Notes under the pieces: generated by a model
Told to the model about the DNA's origin: nothing
The model's input: the letters and a program-made list of their open reading frames with translations, nothing else
Databases searched by the model: none
Program-made: the position numbers and the translations under genes
Assembly: GCF_018449545.1 (NCBI RefSeq)
Contig: NZ_JAAVUR010000005.1
Span: forward strand, 248,001-312,000
Source: Granulicella sp. dw_53
GTDB lineage: Bacteria > Acidobacteriota > Terriglobia > Terriglobales > Acidobacteriaceae
DNA: 64,000 nucleotides
Direction of reading: 5' to 3'
In this document: positions 9,804 to 18,257 of the stretch, in pieces
How the letters are laid out: each line of letters opens with the position of its first letter
How positions within the stretch are numbered: position 1 is the stretch's first letter

Positions 9804-12800
9804 CTACTCCGCTTTGGCGCTCTCTGTCGATAGGGTTCGTGTCTCAAGACTCTTGAGTGTCTGCCTGCTCAAAGGACGCTCATGCAGCAGAAGCTCCGCG
9901 GCCCTCACCTTGGGATTCGCATGGAACCAATTCTGGAACGCGTTTCCGCATAGCAGGTTGGTGATCGCGAGTAATGACATCCCCTGGTGATGCGCCATCC
10001 ACGACCGCACCATCTGTGGCTCGCCCCCATCGATATAGTCGGCAGCTTCATAGAAGCCGTAGCCTCCAATCCAACCCATACCGGCCATTCGGTGCAGGTT
10101 TGAGAGAGCCTCCTCCCGGCCGAAAGGCAACGCCAGGAAGGTGGAGTATGGCGAGATGATGGGTCCGTCCTCTGCTCCATACTTCAGTGCAAGCTCAGGA
10201 ATGCCCCACGCCTGATATCCATACCGCCCCTGCGGATCGGTCTTGGCAAAACCCGACTCTGAGATGCCCCAGGGAATCCCGCGAACATGCTGCCGTTGTA
10301 TCGCAACAGAAGACTCGAGCGAGCGCGAGATTAGAGTATCCGGAAAGCTGCGCATCCACAGCGTAGGCATCAGGTACTCGAACATCGTGCCGGTCCAGGA
10401 GAGCAATGCCGCCCGTCCCTTGACCAGCGAGTGGGTTCGATCGAGCCGGAACCAAGCCTTCTGTGGAATATCGCCACTCGCCACCGCCAGGAACGATGCG
10501 ATCCGAGCCTCTGAGGCAAGCAGGTCGTAACAGGCGGAGTGAATCTCCTGCGTCTGCCCATCGAATCCGATTGAGAGTAACTGCCGCGACTCCACAAAGA
10601 GAAAGTCGTACCGCATCGCATCCGCATGCCGCTCTGACTCCTGCAGAATACGGTGGACGCTCCCATCCAACTGCGTAATGCCGGCAATCGCATCCGGCAT
10701 CAGCGTCCGCAGCGCGACCGCCAACTCGCGTTCTGACGAGCCGTCCGAAGCGGAGGCCGCCAGCTCACTCAATCGCGAGTCCATCGCATGCGCGTACTGC
10801 ACAGCACGCTCCAGCGTCGGAATCACTGCATTATCAGGGTCGCTGAAGTGCAGCACCCCGAACAGCGGAGTGAACTGCGGCAGCAACCACGGAGTGCATG
10901 TACTCACGAACGCAGCCAAAGCGTCGCGCCGCCGGATCATCTCCTGCTCTTGCCAGCCGGTGATAGACTCCTGCGAAGTGTTCGCCTGCAACACCGCCGG
11001 CTCCGACTCCTGCCACTGAATCAACCAGGCCACGGCCTCTCGAAGAGAAGCATCCTCCTGGAACGATGGCGCCTTGCTATTCCGCTCGTTTCGCTGCAAC
11101 ATCCGCACCAGCGAGACGAAAGACTGCATATCCAACAGCGGAAGCTTCAGCAGCTCAAGCGTCCCACCATGCAGCGCATAGAACGACGCCGCCAGATTAC
11201 CGCTGTCGACAGTAGATACGATATGAGGCGCGATAGGCCGCAGCGTCTCAATGTCGTACCAGTTATAGATATGCCCGCGCTGCTTCTCAAGACGATCATA
11301 GGTGGCAAGCGTCTCCGAGGTGGCAAGCGCAAACTCAGGCAGAGTAAGGAAGCCAAGGCGAAGCGCAGCCTGACGCGCATTTAGCAACATGCCGAGATTG
11401 GTCGGAGACAGCTTGCGAACCTGATGCAACCCCTTCTCTTCAACGTTGTCCGGAATCAGCCAGTGATTTTCAGCTCCGCCAAACTCCCCAAAGTAGCGCC
11501 AGATGAGAAGTGCCTGCTCCTCCAGAAAGCGCTGCTCTTTAGCAGGCAGAGCCCCGGCGACCTTACGAGGCGGAGAGTTTAGCCATCCCGCGATGATCGG
11601 AGCCAACGCCCACAGGAACAGAATCGGCCCGGCAACATAGAGTGCCCGATAGTGCACCAGCGCCACAACTCCACCCAGCACAAAAGAGACCAGCGGACAA
11701 AGCTGCAGATAGAGATCTAGCGTACTGCCCGATTTACCAGTCTCAGCCTGCGCCGCAGTCTCCCACTCCAGCAGCCGCTTGCCTGTCACAAACCGCCGCA
11801 CGAGCGAGCGCGTAATCGCATCGAGAGAGAGCAACGTCTGGTGAGGGATGAAGACCAGCGTAAGAAGATGGAAGCCCAGCGACGCGAAGAAGGTCCGAAA
11901 GCCATCCATCGCTCCTGCCGTACTCAGCTTGAGAGCAGCCCGGCCCAGGTTGAATCCAAGCTGCACAAACACCGGCACCAACATCAACGCCAGCGTGACC
12001 AGCGTCCAGTACAGCGCGCCGCCTGGCAAAAACAGCCAGCCCGAGACCAGCAGCAGAAAAGTAATCGGCTCAATCAAGCTGCGCCGCAGATTGTCGAAGA
12101 TCTTCCATCGCGAGATCGTGCTGATGGGGTTGGAGACCGACTTACCCGACTCATCCGGCACCTTGCTGAACAGCCACTGCGTAATCTGCCAGTCGCCCCG
12201 AACCCAACGATGCTTCCGTCGCGTATGAGCAGAGTAGTGCGATGGATAGTCGTCGATCACCTCAATATCCGTAGCAAGTCCCGCCCGTGCATACGCACCT
12301 TCAATCAGGTCGTGCGAGAGCAGGGCATTGCGCGGGAATCGGCGGTCCAGCACCAGGTGCAAGGTCGAGACCTCATAGATCCCCTTGCCGGTAAAGATGC
12401 CCTCTCCGAACAGATCCTGGTACACATCGGACACCGCACGCGTATAGATGTCATAACCCGTCTCGCCCGAGTAGAGTGCCGCCAGCCGCGACCGCGACGC
12501 CGAAGACACACTCACCCCCACCCGGGGCTGCAGAATCCCATAACCTGCCGTAACGATGCGACGCCGCGGATCGACGATCGCCTGGTTCAGCGGATGCGCC
12601 ATTGCGCCAATCAAGCGTGCGGCAGTGCCTCGCGGCAACTGCGTGTCGGAGTCCAGCGTAATCACATACCGAACCTTCTGCAGCACATGAACCGGTCCCG
12701 CCTTCAGCGGAAAGCTATCGAACTCCCCCAGCAGCAGCTTATTCAGATCCAGCAGCTTGCCACGCTTGCGCTCCCACCCCATCCACACGCCTTGCCGTGT

Positions 12801-14312
12801 ATTGAAGACCCTATGCCGATGCAGCAAGAGGAAGCAGCCTGCGTTCTCCGCGCCATACTTGCCGTTCAGCTCATCGGTAAGATGGATCGCCAGCTCGACC
12901 AGGCTATTGCGATCCTCCGGCTGCGGCCGCTCCTCCGAATCCGGCAAGTCAGTCAGCAGACCGAAGTGAAGATGAGGATCGTGGTTGGAAAGATACCGCG
13001 CCTCCAGGTCCTCGAACATCTCCCGTATCTGCGCCTCATGGATCAGCAGCGTAGGCACGACAACGAAGGTGGTCTCCTCTTCCGGAATCCCCTTCGCAAA
13101 ATCCAGCTTCGGCAACGCCCGCGGAGCCAGCATTGCGCTCACCGCGTTATTCACCAGGTCGGATGCACCCTGCGTCGCCGGCAGCAGTGCCAGAAGTAGA
13201 GTCCCCATCACCGGTAGGAACTCATGATGCGGCACCAGCGGAGCAATGAACGCCGCAATCAAACCGATCGACAGAACGTAGATCCCGAAGATGTACACAT
13301 CGACATTGTTCTTCCGCAGAAAGCTCCGCAGCCGCTCCTTAGGAGGAGCGTGATAGCCGATACGCCGAGAAAGCTCCTCGAAGCCCTCCTCGAAGAGGTA
13401 GTAGCCAACATGCGACATACGCAGCGTAAGCCGCGGATTACTCCCAGACCGCGCCGCTGCCTCCCGCGTCATCTTGAGCACTACCTGCGCCAGCTCAGTC
13501 TCGCTGCAGTCCGAGTCCTTGGCCAGCTCGGCGACACGCTGCCTGTAGGTGCCGCGAGTCTCCTCCTCCATGCGCGCATACGCGCCCGCCGGATCCTCCG
13601 CAAGCACTCCGTTGAACGCCACCACCTGCTCCAGCAGCAACTGCCACTCGAACTGATTCAGACGCCTCATGCTATGGATCGGCGCGGAAAAAGGCGACTC
13701 CTCAATCGAAGGCATCGGCCCTGCACTCGGCGCATAGGCCTCATCGGCCCGGTCGAGAATGAACTCCAACTGCGCGAGCTTCAGCGCACCGGGAAGCAAG
13801 AGCACCTCGGCCAGCAGCAGCGGATCCTCCCGCTGCACAACGCCGATATAGAGCGCGAGAGACTCCTGCGACCAGATACCCTCCGCAGCCGCGATATATT
13901 CCTCCGCCAGATTCACCACACGAGGCACTGCTCCGTCCGGCACCTTGACATAGGGAACCTTCTCGAACTGCCTCCGGCTCGCGGTCAGCCCCGTAAGCAC
14001 CGCCTCGAACATGCGGCCGCTCTCCAGGAACTCCAGCGTCGGCGTCAACTCTTGTGACGTCACCAACGCCTTGCAGGCGCGTAGCCGTTCCGCAAGACGA
14101 AGCAGCAATTTCTTCAGACGCGCATCGAGATCGGCCGCCCGCTTGGCAGGCTGTACCTGCTGCATCTTCGTTGCCAGATGAGCGGCATGGTCTCGTAGCA
14201 CGTCATCGGAGACGAACGGGCGCTCCGGCAAGCCGGCCACCTTCAAATCGGATACTGGTGCCGTCGGAGGAAGCAACTGCTCCGTCCCTGGATTGTTTTC
14301 AAGCTCGGGCAT
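9804..14312 (-). CDS. Short cyclic beta-1,2-glucan synthase-like protein (GT84 plus glucoamylase-like domain)
   Basis: Membrane protein of 1502 residues resembling the first half of NdvB/ChvB. It would polymerise UDP-glucose into beta-1,2-glucan at the inner membrane. Visible parts in order: an alpha-helical N-terminus (1-340), membrane segments near 345-400, a glycosyltransferase core with YVITLDSDTQLPRG near 555 and the HTRRKHRWVRGDWQITQWL stretch near 705, more membrane segments near 735-785 and 875-925, then a glucoamylase-like domain (about 950-1470) with IPWGISESGF, YGYQAWGIPELALKYG and MVRSWMAHHQGMSLL. Full-length family members are about 2,800 residues and end with a GH94 phosphorylase domain, which is absent here. 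The start ATG at 14312 has AAAGGA upstream. It follows the ABC exporter gene by 25 bp, as expected for a glucan synthase and exporter pair. Confidence 0.83.
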   Translation of the reverse strand: MPELENNPGTEQLLPPTAPVSDLKVAGLPERPFVSDDVLRDHAAHLATKMQQVQPAKRAADLDARLKKLLLRLAERLRACKALVTSQELTPTLEFLESGRMFEAVLTGLTASRRQFEKVPYVKVPDGAVPRVVNLAEEYIAAAEGIWSQESLALYIGVVQREDPLLLAEVLLLPGALKLAQLEFILDRADEAYAPSAGPMPSIEESPFSAPIHSMRRLNQFEWQLLLEQVVAFNGVLAEDPAGAYARMEEETRGTYRQRVAELAKDSDCSETELAQVVLKMTREAAARSGSNPRLTLRMSHVGYYLFEEGFEELSRRIGYHAPPKERLRSFLRKNNVDVYIFGIYVLSIGLIAAFIAPLVPHHEFLPVMGTLLLALLPATQGASDLVNNAVSAMLAPRALPKLDFAKGIPEEETTFVVVPTLLIHEAQIREMFEDLEARYLSNHDPHLHFGLLTDLPDSEERPQPEDRNSLVELAIHLTDELNGKYGAENAGCFLLLHRHRVFNTRQGVWMGWERKRGKLLDLNKLLLGEFDSFPLKAGPVHVLQKVRYVITLDSDTQLPRGTAARLIGAMAHPLNQAIVDPRRRIVTAGYGILQPRVGVSVSSASRSRLAALYSGETGYDIYTRAVSDVYQDLFGEGIFTGKGIYEVSTLHLVLDRRFPRNALLSHDLIEGAYARAGLATDIEVIDDYPSHYSAHTRRKHRWVRGDWQITQWLFSKVPDESGKSVSNPISTISRWKIFDNLRRSLIEPITFLLLVSGWLFLPGGALYWTLVTLALMLVPVFVQLGFNLGRAALKLSTAGAMDGFRTFFASLGFHLLTLVFIPHQTLLSLDAITRSLVRRFVTGKRLLEWETAAQAETGKSGSTLDLYLQLCPLVSFVLGGVVALVHYRALYVAGPILFLWALAPIIAGWLNSPPRKVAGALPAKEQRFLEEQALLIWRYFGEFGGAENHWLIPDNVEEKGLHQVRKLSPTNLGMLLNARQAALRLGFLTLPEFALATSETLATYDRLEKQRGHIYNWYDIETLRPIAPHIVSTVDSGNLAASFYALHGGTLELLKLPLLDMQSFVSLVRMLQRNERNSKAPSFQEDASLREAVAWLIQWQESEPAVLQANTSQESITGWQEQEMIRRRDALAAFVSTCTPWLLPQFTPLFGVLHFSDPDNAVIPTLERAVQYAHAMDSRLSELAASASDGSSERELAVALRTLMPDAIAGITQLDGSVHRILQESERHADAMRYDFLFVESRQLLSIGFDGQTQEIHSACYDLLASEARIASFLAVASGDIPQKAWFRLDRTHSLVKGRAALLSWTGTMFEYLMPTLWMRSFPDTLISRSLESSVAIQRQHVRGIPWGISESGFAKTDPQGRYGYQAWGIPELALKYGAEDGPIISPYSTFLALPFGREEALSNLHRMAGMGWIGGYGFYEAADYIDGGEPQMVRSWMAHHQGMSLLAITNLLCGNAFQNWFHANPKVRAAELLLHERPLSRQTLKSLETRTLSTESAKAE

Positions 14313-14337
14313 GAATCCTTTCCAATTACCTGCAGAC

Positions 14338-16164
14338 TTAACGATAGCTCGCGGCTTGCATCTCGAACATCTGTGCGTAGAGTCCGCCGGAGCTCATCAA
14401 TGTTTGATGATTCCCCTCTTCGATCAATCGGCCCTCTGACAGGACCACAATCCGGTCCGCGATCCGAACCGTGGAAAAACGATGCGAGATCAACAGCGCC
14501 ATCTTTCCCTGCGTCAGCTCTGCGAACCGTTCGAACACCTCAAGCTCGCTTCGTGCGTCCAGCGCCGCCGTCGGCTCATCGAGGATCAGCAGTTGAGCCT
14601 CACGAAGATACGCTCGCGCCAGAGCCATCTTCTGCCACTCTCCGCCAGAGAGCTCGACACCGCCCTCAAAACGCCGCCCTAGGATCTGATCATAGCCATG
14701 CTCCAGCTTTTTCACCACAGTATCCGCAAGGCTCTTGTGCGCTGCTATCTCGATCGCCTCCCGCTGCTGCACCTTGTTGACGCTCCCGACCGCGATATTG
14801 TCGAGCGCGCTCATCTCGTAGCGCATGAAATCCTGAAAAATAACTCCGATCTCGCGATGCAGATCCTCCACCGAATAGTCCCGCAGATCGACTCCGTCCA
14901 GCAGAATCTGCCCCTCCGTCGGATCGTAGAGCCTCGTGATCAACTTCACGATCGTAGTCTTCCCCTGGCCGTTCTCGCCGATCAGCGCGACCCGCTCCCC
15001 CGGAGCCAGCGTAAAGGTGAAGTCGCGCAATACCGTGCGCGACGTCCCCGGATAAGTAAAGGATACGTTGCGGAACTCGAAGCCCCTCTTGATCGGACGC
15101 GGCGCCGGCAAGGCATTCGGCTTGGAGGCGACCGTCCCCTTCATCTCGAAGAAGGCGACCAGATCCGTCAAAAACAGCGCCTGGTCCGCAATTCCCGAGG
15201 CCGTAGAGAAGACCTGCTGCAGATTCGAGCTCGCCTGCTGGATCGCCGTCGTAAGGAAGGTGAACTGCCCAATATCGTAGCCGCCCTGGATGGTCCTCCA
15301 GATGACGTAAATATAGGCACCGTAGTAGCCCAGCGTCCCGATAATCCCCAGCAGCCCCCCCACAATCAGCTTGGAGCGGGAGAGAGCGACGTCCTCACGG
15401 TAGATCTGGTTGGCCAGCACCTGGAAGCGCTCGGTAAAGAAGGTGCTAAGCCCGAAGAGCTTGACCTCTTTTGCACCCTCCCGGCTGCCCGCGACCTGCC
15501 GCAGATAGTCCATCTGCCGCTTCGCCGGAGTCTGCCGGAAGTTCTTCGCATATCCCAGAAAGGCATAATGGGTCTCGCCCAGGAACGATGGCAAAACTCC
15601 CGCCGCCAGCAACAGCACCAGCCAGGGCGAAGCCCACGCCAGCGCCACCGAGAAGATCACGGTGGTGATCACCTGCTGCAGCAACCGGCCCATCTGCTGG
15701 ATCATCGCCAGACGATCCGTCGCCTGCACCCGCGCCCGCTCCAGCCTGTCGTAGAAGACCGGATTTTCGTAGGTCGTCAGGTCCAGCCGCGCGGCCTGCT
15801 CCATCACCTTCACGCTGACGTACTGCGTATAGCTGTTCGCGAGGAGCGAATCGGTGTAATCCACCGCCCGCGTTATCAGACCTAATCCGACGTTGAGTCC
15901 GACCTCGATCCCGACCAACTGCCAGAAGTGCGGGGAAAGAGGACGTCCCCGAAGCACATCCGCGATGCCGTTGATGATGTATTGGGCGACCTTCGCAATC
16001 AGGAACGGCAGGGAAGCGACGACAAGCCGCAGCAGTATTCCCCAGCTCACCGCCCCTTTGCTCGATTCCCAGAGGATATGCAGTACAGGCGGCATGTTCC
16101 GCAGCGCCCGTAGACGATCGCGCCATGGACTCGTGGCGCCTACACTTTCAGCGGTTTTGTCCAT
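14338..16164 (-). CDS. ABC exporter, fused membrane and ATPase domains
   Basis: Half-transporter of 608 residues that should work as a homodimer. The six-helix membrane domain covers about residues 40-330 and the ATPase domain about 365-600. Walker A is GENGQGKTT (near 398), the Q-loop is in IGVIFQDFMRYEM, the signature is LSGGEWQKMALARAY and Walker B is LLILDEPTAALD, with the switch His in LLISHRFSTVR, so the ATPase looks intact. Its place directly upstream of the beta-1,2-glucan synthase gene parallels NdvA/ChvA-NdvB/ChvB of rhizobia, so export of the glucan is a reasonable inference, but the motifs alone only say lipid, drug or polysaccharide exporter. It is the first gene of a three-gene leftward operon, about 95 bp downstream of a tRNA gene on the same strand. 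Confidence 0.86.
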   Translation of the reverse strand: MDKTAESVGATSPWRDRLRALRNMPPVLHILWESSKGAVSWGILLRLVVASLPFLIAKVAQYIINGIADVLRGRPLSPHFWQLVGIEVGLNVGLGLITRAVDYTDSLLANSYTQYVSVKVMEQAARLDLTTYENPVFYDRLERARVQATDRLAMIQQMGRLLQQVITTVIFSVALAWASPWLVLLLAAGVLPSFLGETHYAFLGYAKNFRQTPAKRQMDYLRQVAGSREGAKEVKLFGLSTFFTERFQVLANQIYREDVALSRSKLIVGGLLGIIGTLGYYGAYIYVIWRTIQGGYDIGQFTFLTTAIQQASSNLQQVFSTASGIADQALFLTDLVAFFEMKGTVASKPNALPAPRPIKRGFEFRNVSFTYPGTSRTVLRDFTFTLAPGERVALIGENGQGKTTIVKLITRLYDPTEGQILLDGVDLRDYSVEDLHREIGVIFQDFMRYEMSALDNIAVGSVNKVQQREAIEIAAHKSLADTVVKKLEHGYDQILGRRFEGGVELSGGEWQKMALARAYLREAQLLILDEPTAALDARSELEVFERFAELTQGKMALLISHRFSTVRIADRIVVLSEGRLIEEGNHQTLMSSGGLYAQMFEMQAASYR

Positions 16165-16259
16165 AAATTTCTGCTTGGCTCCCCACGCTCTCTAGCTAGT
16201 CCGATGCTGGCTGCCTTGGTCAGGTTGGTTCGCCGATGGCTGCAGAATCTCGCGGTAAT

Positions 16260-16337
16260 TGGCGTCCCCGACAAGATTCGAACTTGTGTTGTCGCCCTGA
16301 AAGGGCGGTGTCCTGGGCCGGGCTAGACGACGGGGAC
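16260..16337 (-). tRNA. tRNA-Glu (UUC)
   Basis: The minus strand folds into a full cloverleaf. The acceptor stem is GTCCCCG (16337-16331) with CGGGGAC (16270-16264); the D arm is GTCT/GGAC; the anticodon stem CGCC/GGCG holds the loop CTTTCAG with anticodon TTC; the T arm ACAAG-TTCGAAT-CTTGT is complete. The discriminator G is followed by an encoded CCA (16262-16260). The anticodon UUC reads glutamate codons. Confidence 0.97.
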
Positions 16338-16350
16338 GCGATGAATTGGC

Positions 16351-16373
16351 GGTAGCGCCCACATTCCGCTACC
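16351..16373 (-). other. Hairpin in the tRNA-Glu 5' leader
   Basis: GGTAGCG (16351-16357) and CGCTACC (16367-16373) are perfect inverted arms with a 9-base loop. The hairpin lies just after the predicted transcription start (about 16374) and before the tRNA, so it would form the very 5' end of the precursor that RNase P removes. Confidence 0.5.
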
Positions 16374-16380
16374 AGGGTCA

Positions 16381-16409
16381 ACGCTAACAATATCTCTACC
16401 CCCTGTCAA
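16381..16409 (-). promoter_or_regulatory. Sigma-70 promoter of tRNA-Glu
   Basis: On the minus strand TTGACA (16409-16404) and TAGCGT (16386-16381) are 17 bases apart, placing the start of transcription near 16374, about 37 bases before the mature tRNA. A perfect -35 box at optimal spacing is what a strong tRNA promoter should show. No clear terminator separates the tRNA from the ABC exporter gene, so read-through into that operon is possible. Confidence 0.75.
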
Positions 16410-17060
16410 AGCTTCGTCCCGGCAGATTGAGGCGGAATTTATGATAGAAAAGAGCGTAGCCACTCTCTCCAATCTCTTTCGGCCGCGGCCCCAGGTACTG
16501 GGTCGTCGGTATACCTCATTGCTGGTCTCATAATCTCATGCATAACCAAGCCATGCGTGATCGGCCTCTTCGTAGTCAGTGGAGCGGCGACGGTGCCACA
16601 GTTCGACAAAGAAGCGTTAAGAATCCATCAATTCCGTCCCTGTCCTCACTTCGCTGTCGCCGAAGCGCAAGATTGGCGGACTTATAGACGGTACGATCCT
16701 AGCCCGCCGCTCAGGGAACTCTTATATTCTCCCCTTTCCGTCGCTTGACGGTATCCCAGGAAGCTTTGAAGAAAATTCCCGAAAAATCATTGCGCACCCT
16801 TAACTGCCTTAGTTCATCTAAGTAAAGAAACCTCTACTTGTTACATGCTTTCTTCCCGGCGGGATCCGCCTATTGCACCGCTTTGTCATGCTCTCAGGTT
16901 GGTAATGTTTATCGAGAAACCATGCAGAAGCTGCAATAATTGGTAACCTCCCGGGTCATTCGTATGCCTTCCGACGCCTCGGCTAAACTGAAGAGCGGCC
17001 ACGGCCTCGATTCGGAAAAGTTTTTGATGTATCGCTTTTGAAAGATTAAGGAGAAGCACT
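16410..17060. other. Intergenic stretch, about 650 bp, no gene recognised
   Basis: Between the tRNA promoter and the efflux operon I see only short frames without ribosome sites or recognisable protein; one of 63 codons at 16557-16748 has no supporting signal. The stretch should contain the efflux operon promoter and any regulator site, but I could not identify either with confidence. AAGGAG at 17048-17053 is the ribosome-binding site for the next gene. Confidence 0.5.
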
Positions 17061-18164
17061 GTGTCACAGACCCTCCAGACCCGTCGCACCCTGCCCGTAG
17101 CTCAAATTGCGTTCGGCAGCGTACTTGCATTTCTTATTGTTGGCTGCAAACCTGCCGCTCCTCCTCCGCCCGCCATGCAGGCTATGCCCGTTCAGGTCGC
17201 TCCGGTCACACTCTCGCCTGTACCGAACTCTGACGTCTACGTCGCGACCATCAAGAGCCGGCGCTCTGCCACCATGCAGCCCCAGGTGGACGGCAATTTG
17301 ACCCGTATCTATGTTAAGTCTGGCGACTCGGTCAAAGCCGGCCAGATTCTCATGCAGATCGACCCCCTGAAGCAGGTCGCGACGGTGCAGTCCCAGCAGG
17401 GAACCGAAGCCCAGAAGAAGGCCGTCTATAACTACAATCAGACCGAGGTAGAGCGCCAGCGCAAGCTCTACGAGTCGGGCGTTACCTCGAAGCAGAGCTA
17501 CGATCAGGCAGTCCAGGCCTACGAAAACTCCAAGGCCGACCTCGACTCCTCCTCCGCTCTCACCGGCACCCAGAAGCAGCAGCTCGCCTACTACGAGATC
17601 CGCGCGCCCTTCGCCGGTATCGTGGGTGACGTCCCCGTCCACCTCGGCGACTACGTCTCTCCGACCACCCTCCTTACCACCGTCGATGAGAACAAGGACC
17701 TCGAAGCCTACATCTACGTTCCGACCGAGCGCTCCGCTCAGCTTCGTCAGAACCTCCCGGTCGAGATCCTGGATACCGCTGGCAACGTGCTGCTCAAGTC
17801 CAATATCAACTTCCTCTCCCCTCAGGTAGATAACGGCCTCCAAAGCATCCTCGCCAAAGCCCCCGTCCCGCATACCTTGCAGATGCTCCGCAACTCCCAG
17901 CTCGTCAAGGCCCGTATCACCTGGAACACCGCTCCTGCCCCCACCGTGCCGGTCCTCGCTGTGACTCGCGTCGGCGGACAAGCATTCGTCTTCGTCGCAA
18001 CCCCCAAGGGCGATGGCTTCGTCGCTCATCAGGTCGCGGTGACGTTGGGTGAGACAGTCGGCAACACCTATCCGATCCTGGCTGGACTGAAACCTGGAGA
18101 CAAGGTCATCCTCTCCGGCCTGCAGTTCCTGCAAGATGGCGCGCCCGTCAAGCCCCTGGGCTAA
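17061..18164 (+). CDS. RND efflux periplasmic adaptor (membrane fusion) lipoprotein
   Basis: Adaptor of 367 residues that would link an inner-membrane RND pump to an outer-membrane channel. It starts with GTG at 17061, supported by AAGGAG seven bases upstream. The N-terminus has a lipobox (FLIVGC, Cys near residue 30), so it should be lipid-anchored. The biotinyl-lipoyl-like hairpin domain is visible (SRRSATMQPQVDGNLTRIYV; SGDSVKAGQILMQIDP), followed by a coiled-coil hairpin rich in Gln and Lys (about 100-170), then IRAPFAGIVGDVPVHLGDYV and beta-barrel domains ending in GLKPGDKVILSGLQFLQDG. The RND pump gene follows after 93 bp on the same strand. No outer-membrane channel gene is next to it. 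Confidence 0.92.
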   Translation: MSQTLQTRRTLPVAQIAFGSVLAFLIVGCKPAAPPPPAMQAMPVQVAPVTLSPVPNSDVYVATIKSRRSATMQPQVDGNLTRIYVKSGDSVKAGQILMQIDPLKQVATVQSQQGTEAQKKAVYNYNQTEVERQRKLYESGVTSKQSYDQAVQAYENSKADLDSSSALTGTQKQQLAYYEIRAPFAGIVGDVPVHLGDYVSPTTLLTTVDENKDLEAYIYVPTERSAQLRQNLPVEILDTAGNVLLKSNINFLSPQVDNGLQSILAKAPVPHTLQMLRNSQLVKARITWNTAPAPTVPVLAVTRVGGQAFVFVATPKGDGFVAHQVAVTLGETVGNTYPILAGLKPGDKVILSGLQFLQDGAPVKPLG

Positions 18165-18257
18165 GCTCGCGCCCGTCTGCCTCCGTGGAGCCGGCATCTC
18201 GGCTCCACTCAGTTCTTCGCACACCGCCCGGGTAAAGTCCCCGGTCAGAGGTTCATC

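Noticed and set aside
11841-13199. Rightward frame of 452 codons inside the glucan synthase gene
   Set aside because: Composition is Arg/His/Gln-rich as expected from an antisense frame; the minus strand holds the well-conserved synthase.
14698-15885. Rightward frame of 395 codons inside the ABC exporter gene
   Set aside because: Antisense shadow; Walker motifs and membrane helices are on the minus strand.
16557-16748. Small frame of 63 codons before the efflux operon
   Set aside because: No ribosome site, no recognisable protein, and Cys/Arg-rich odd composition.
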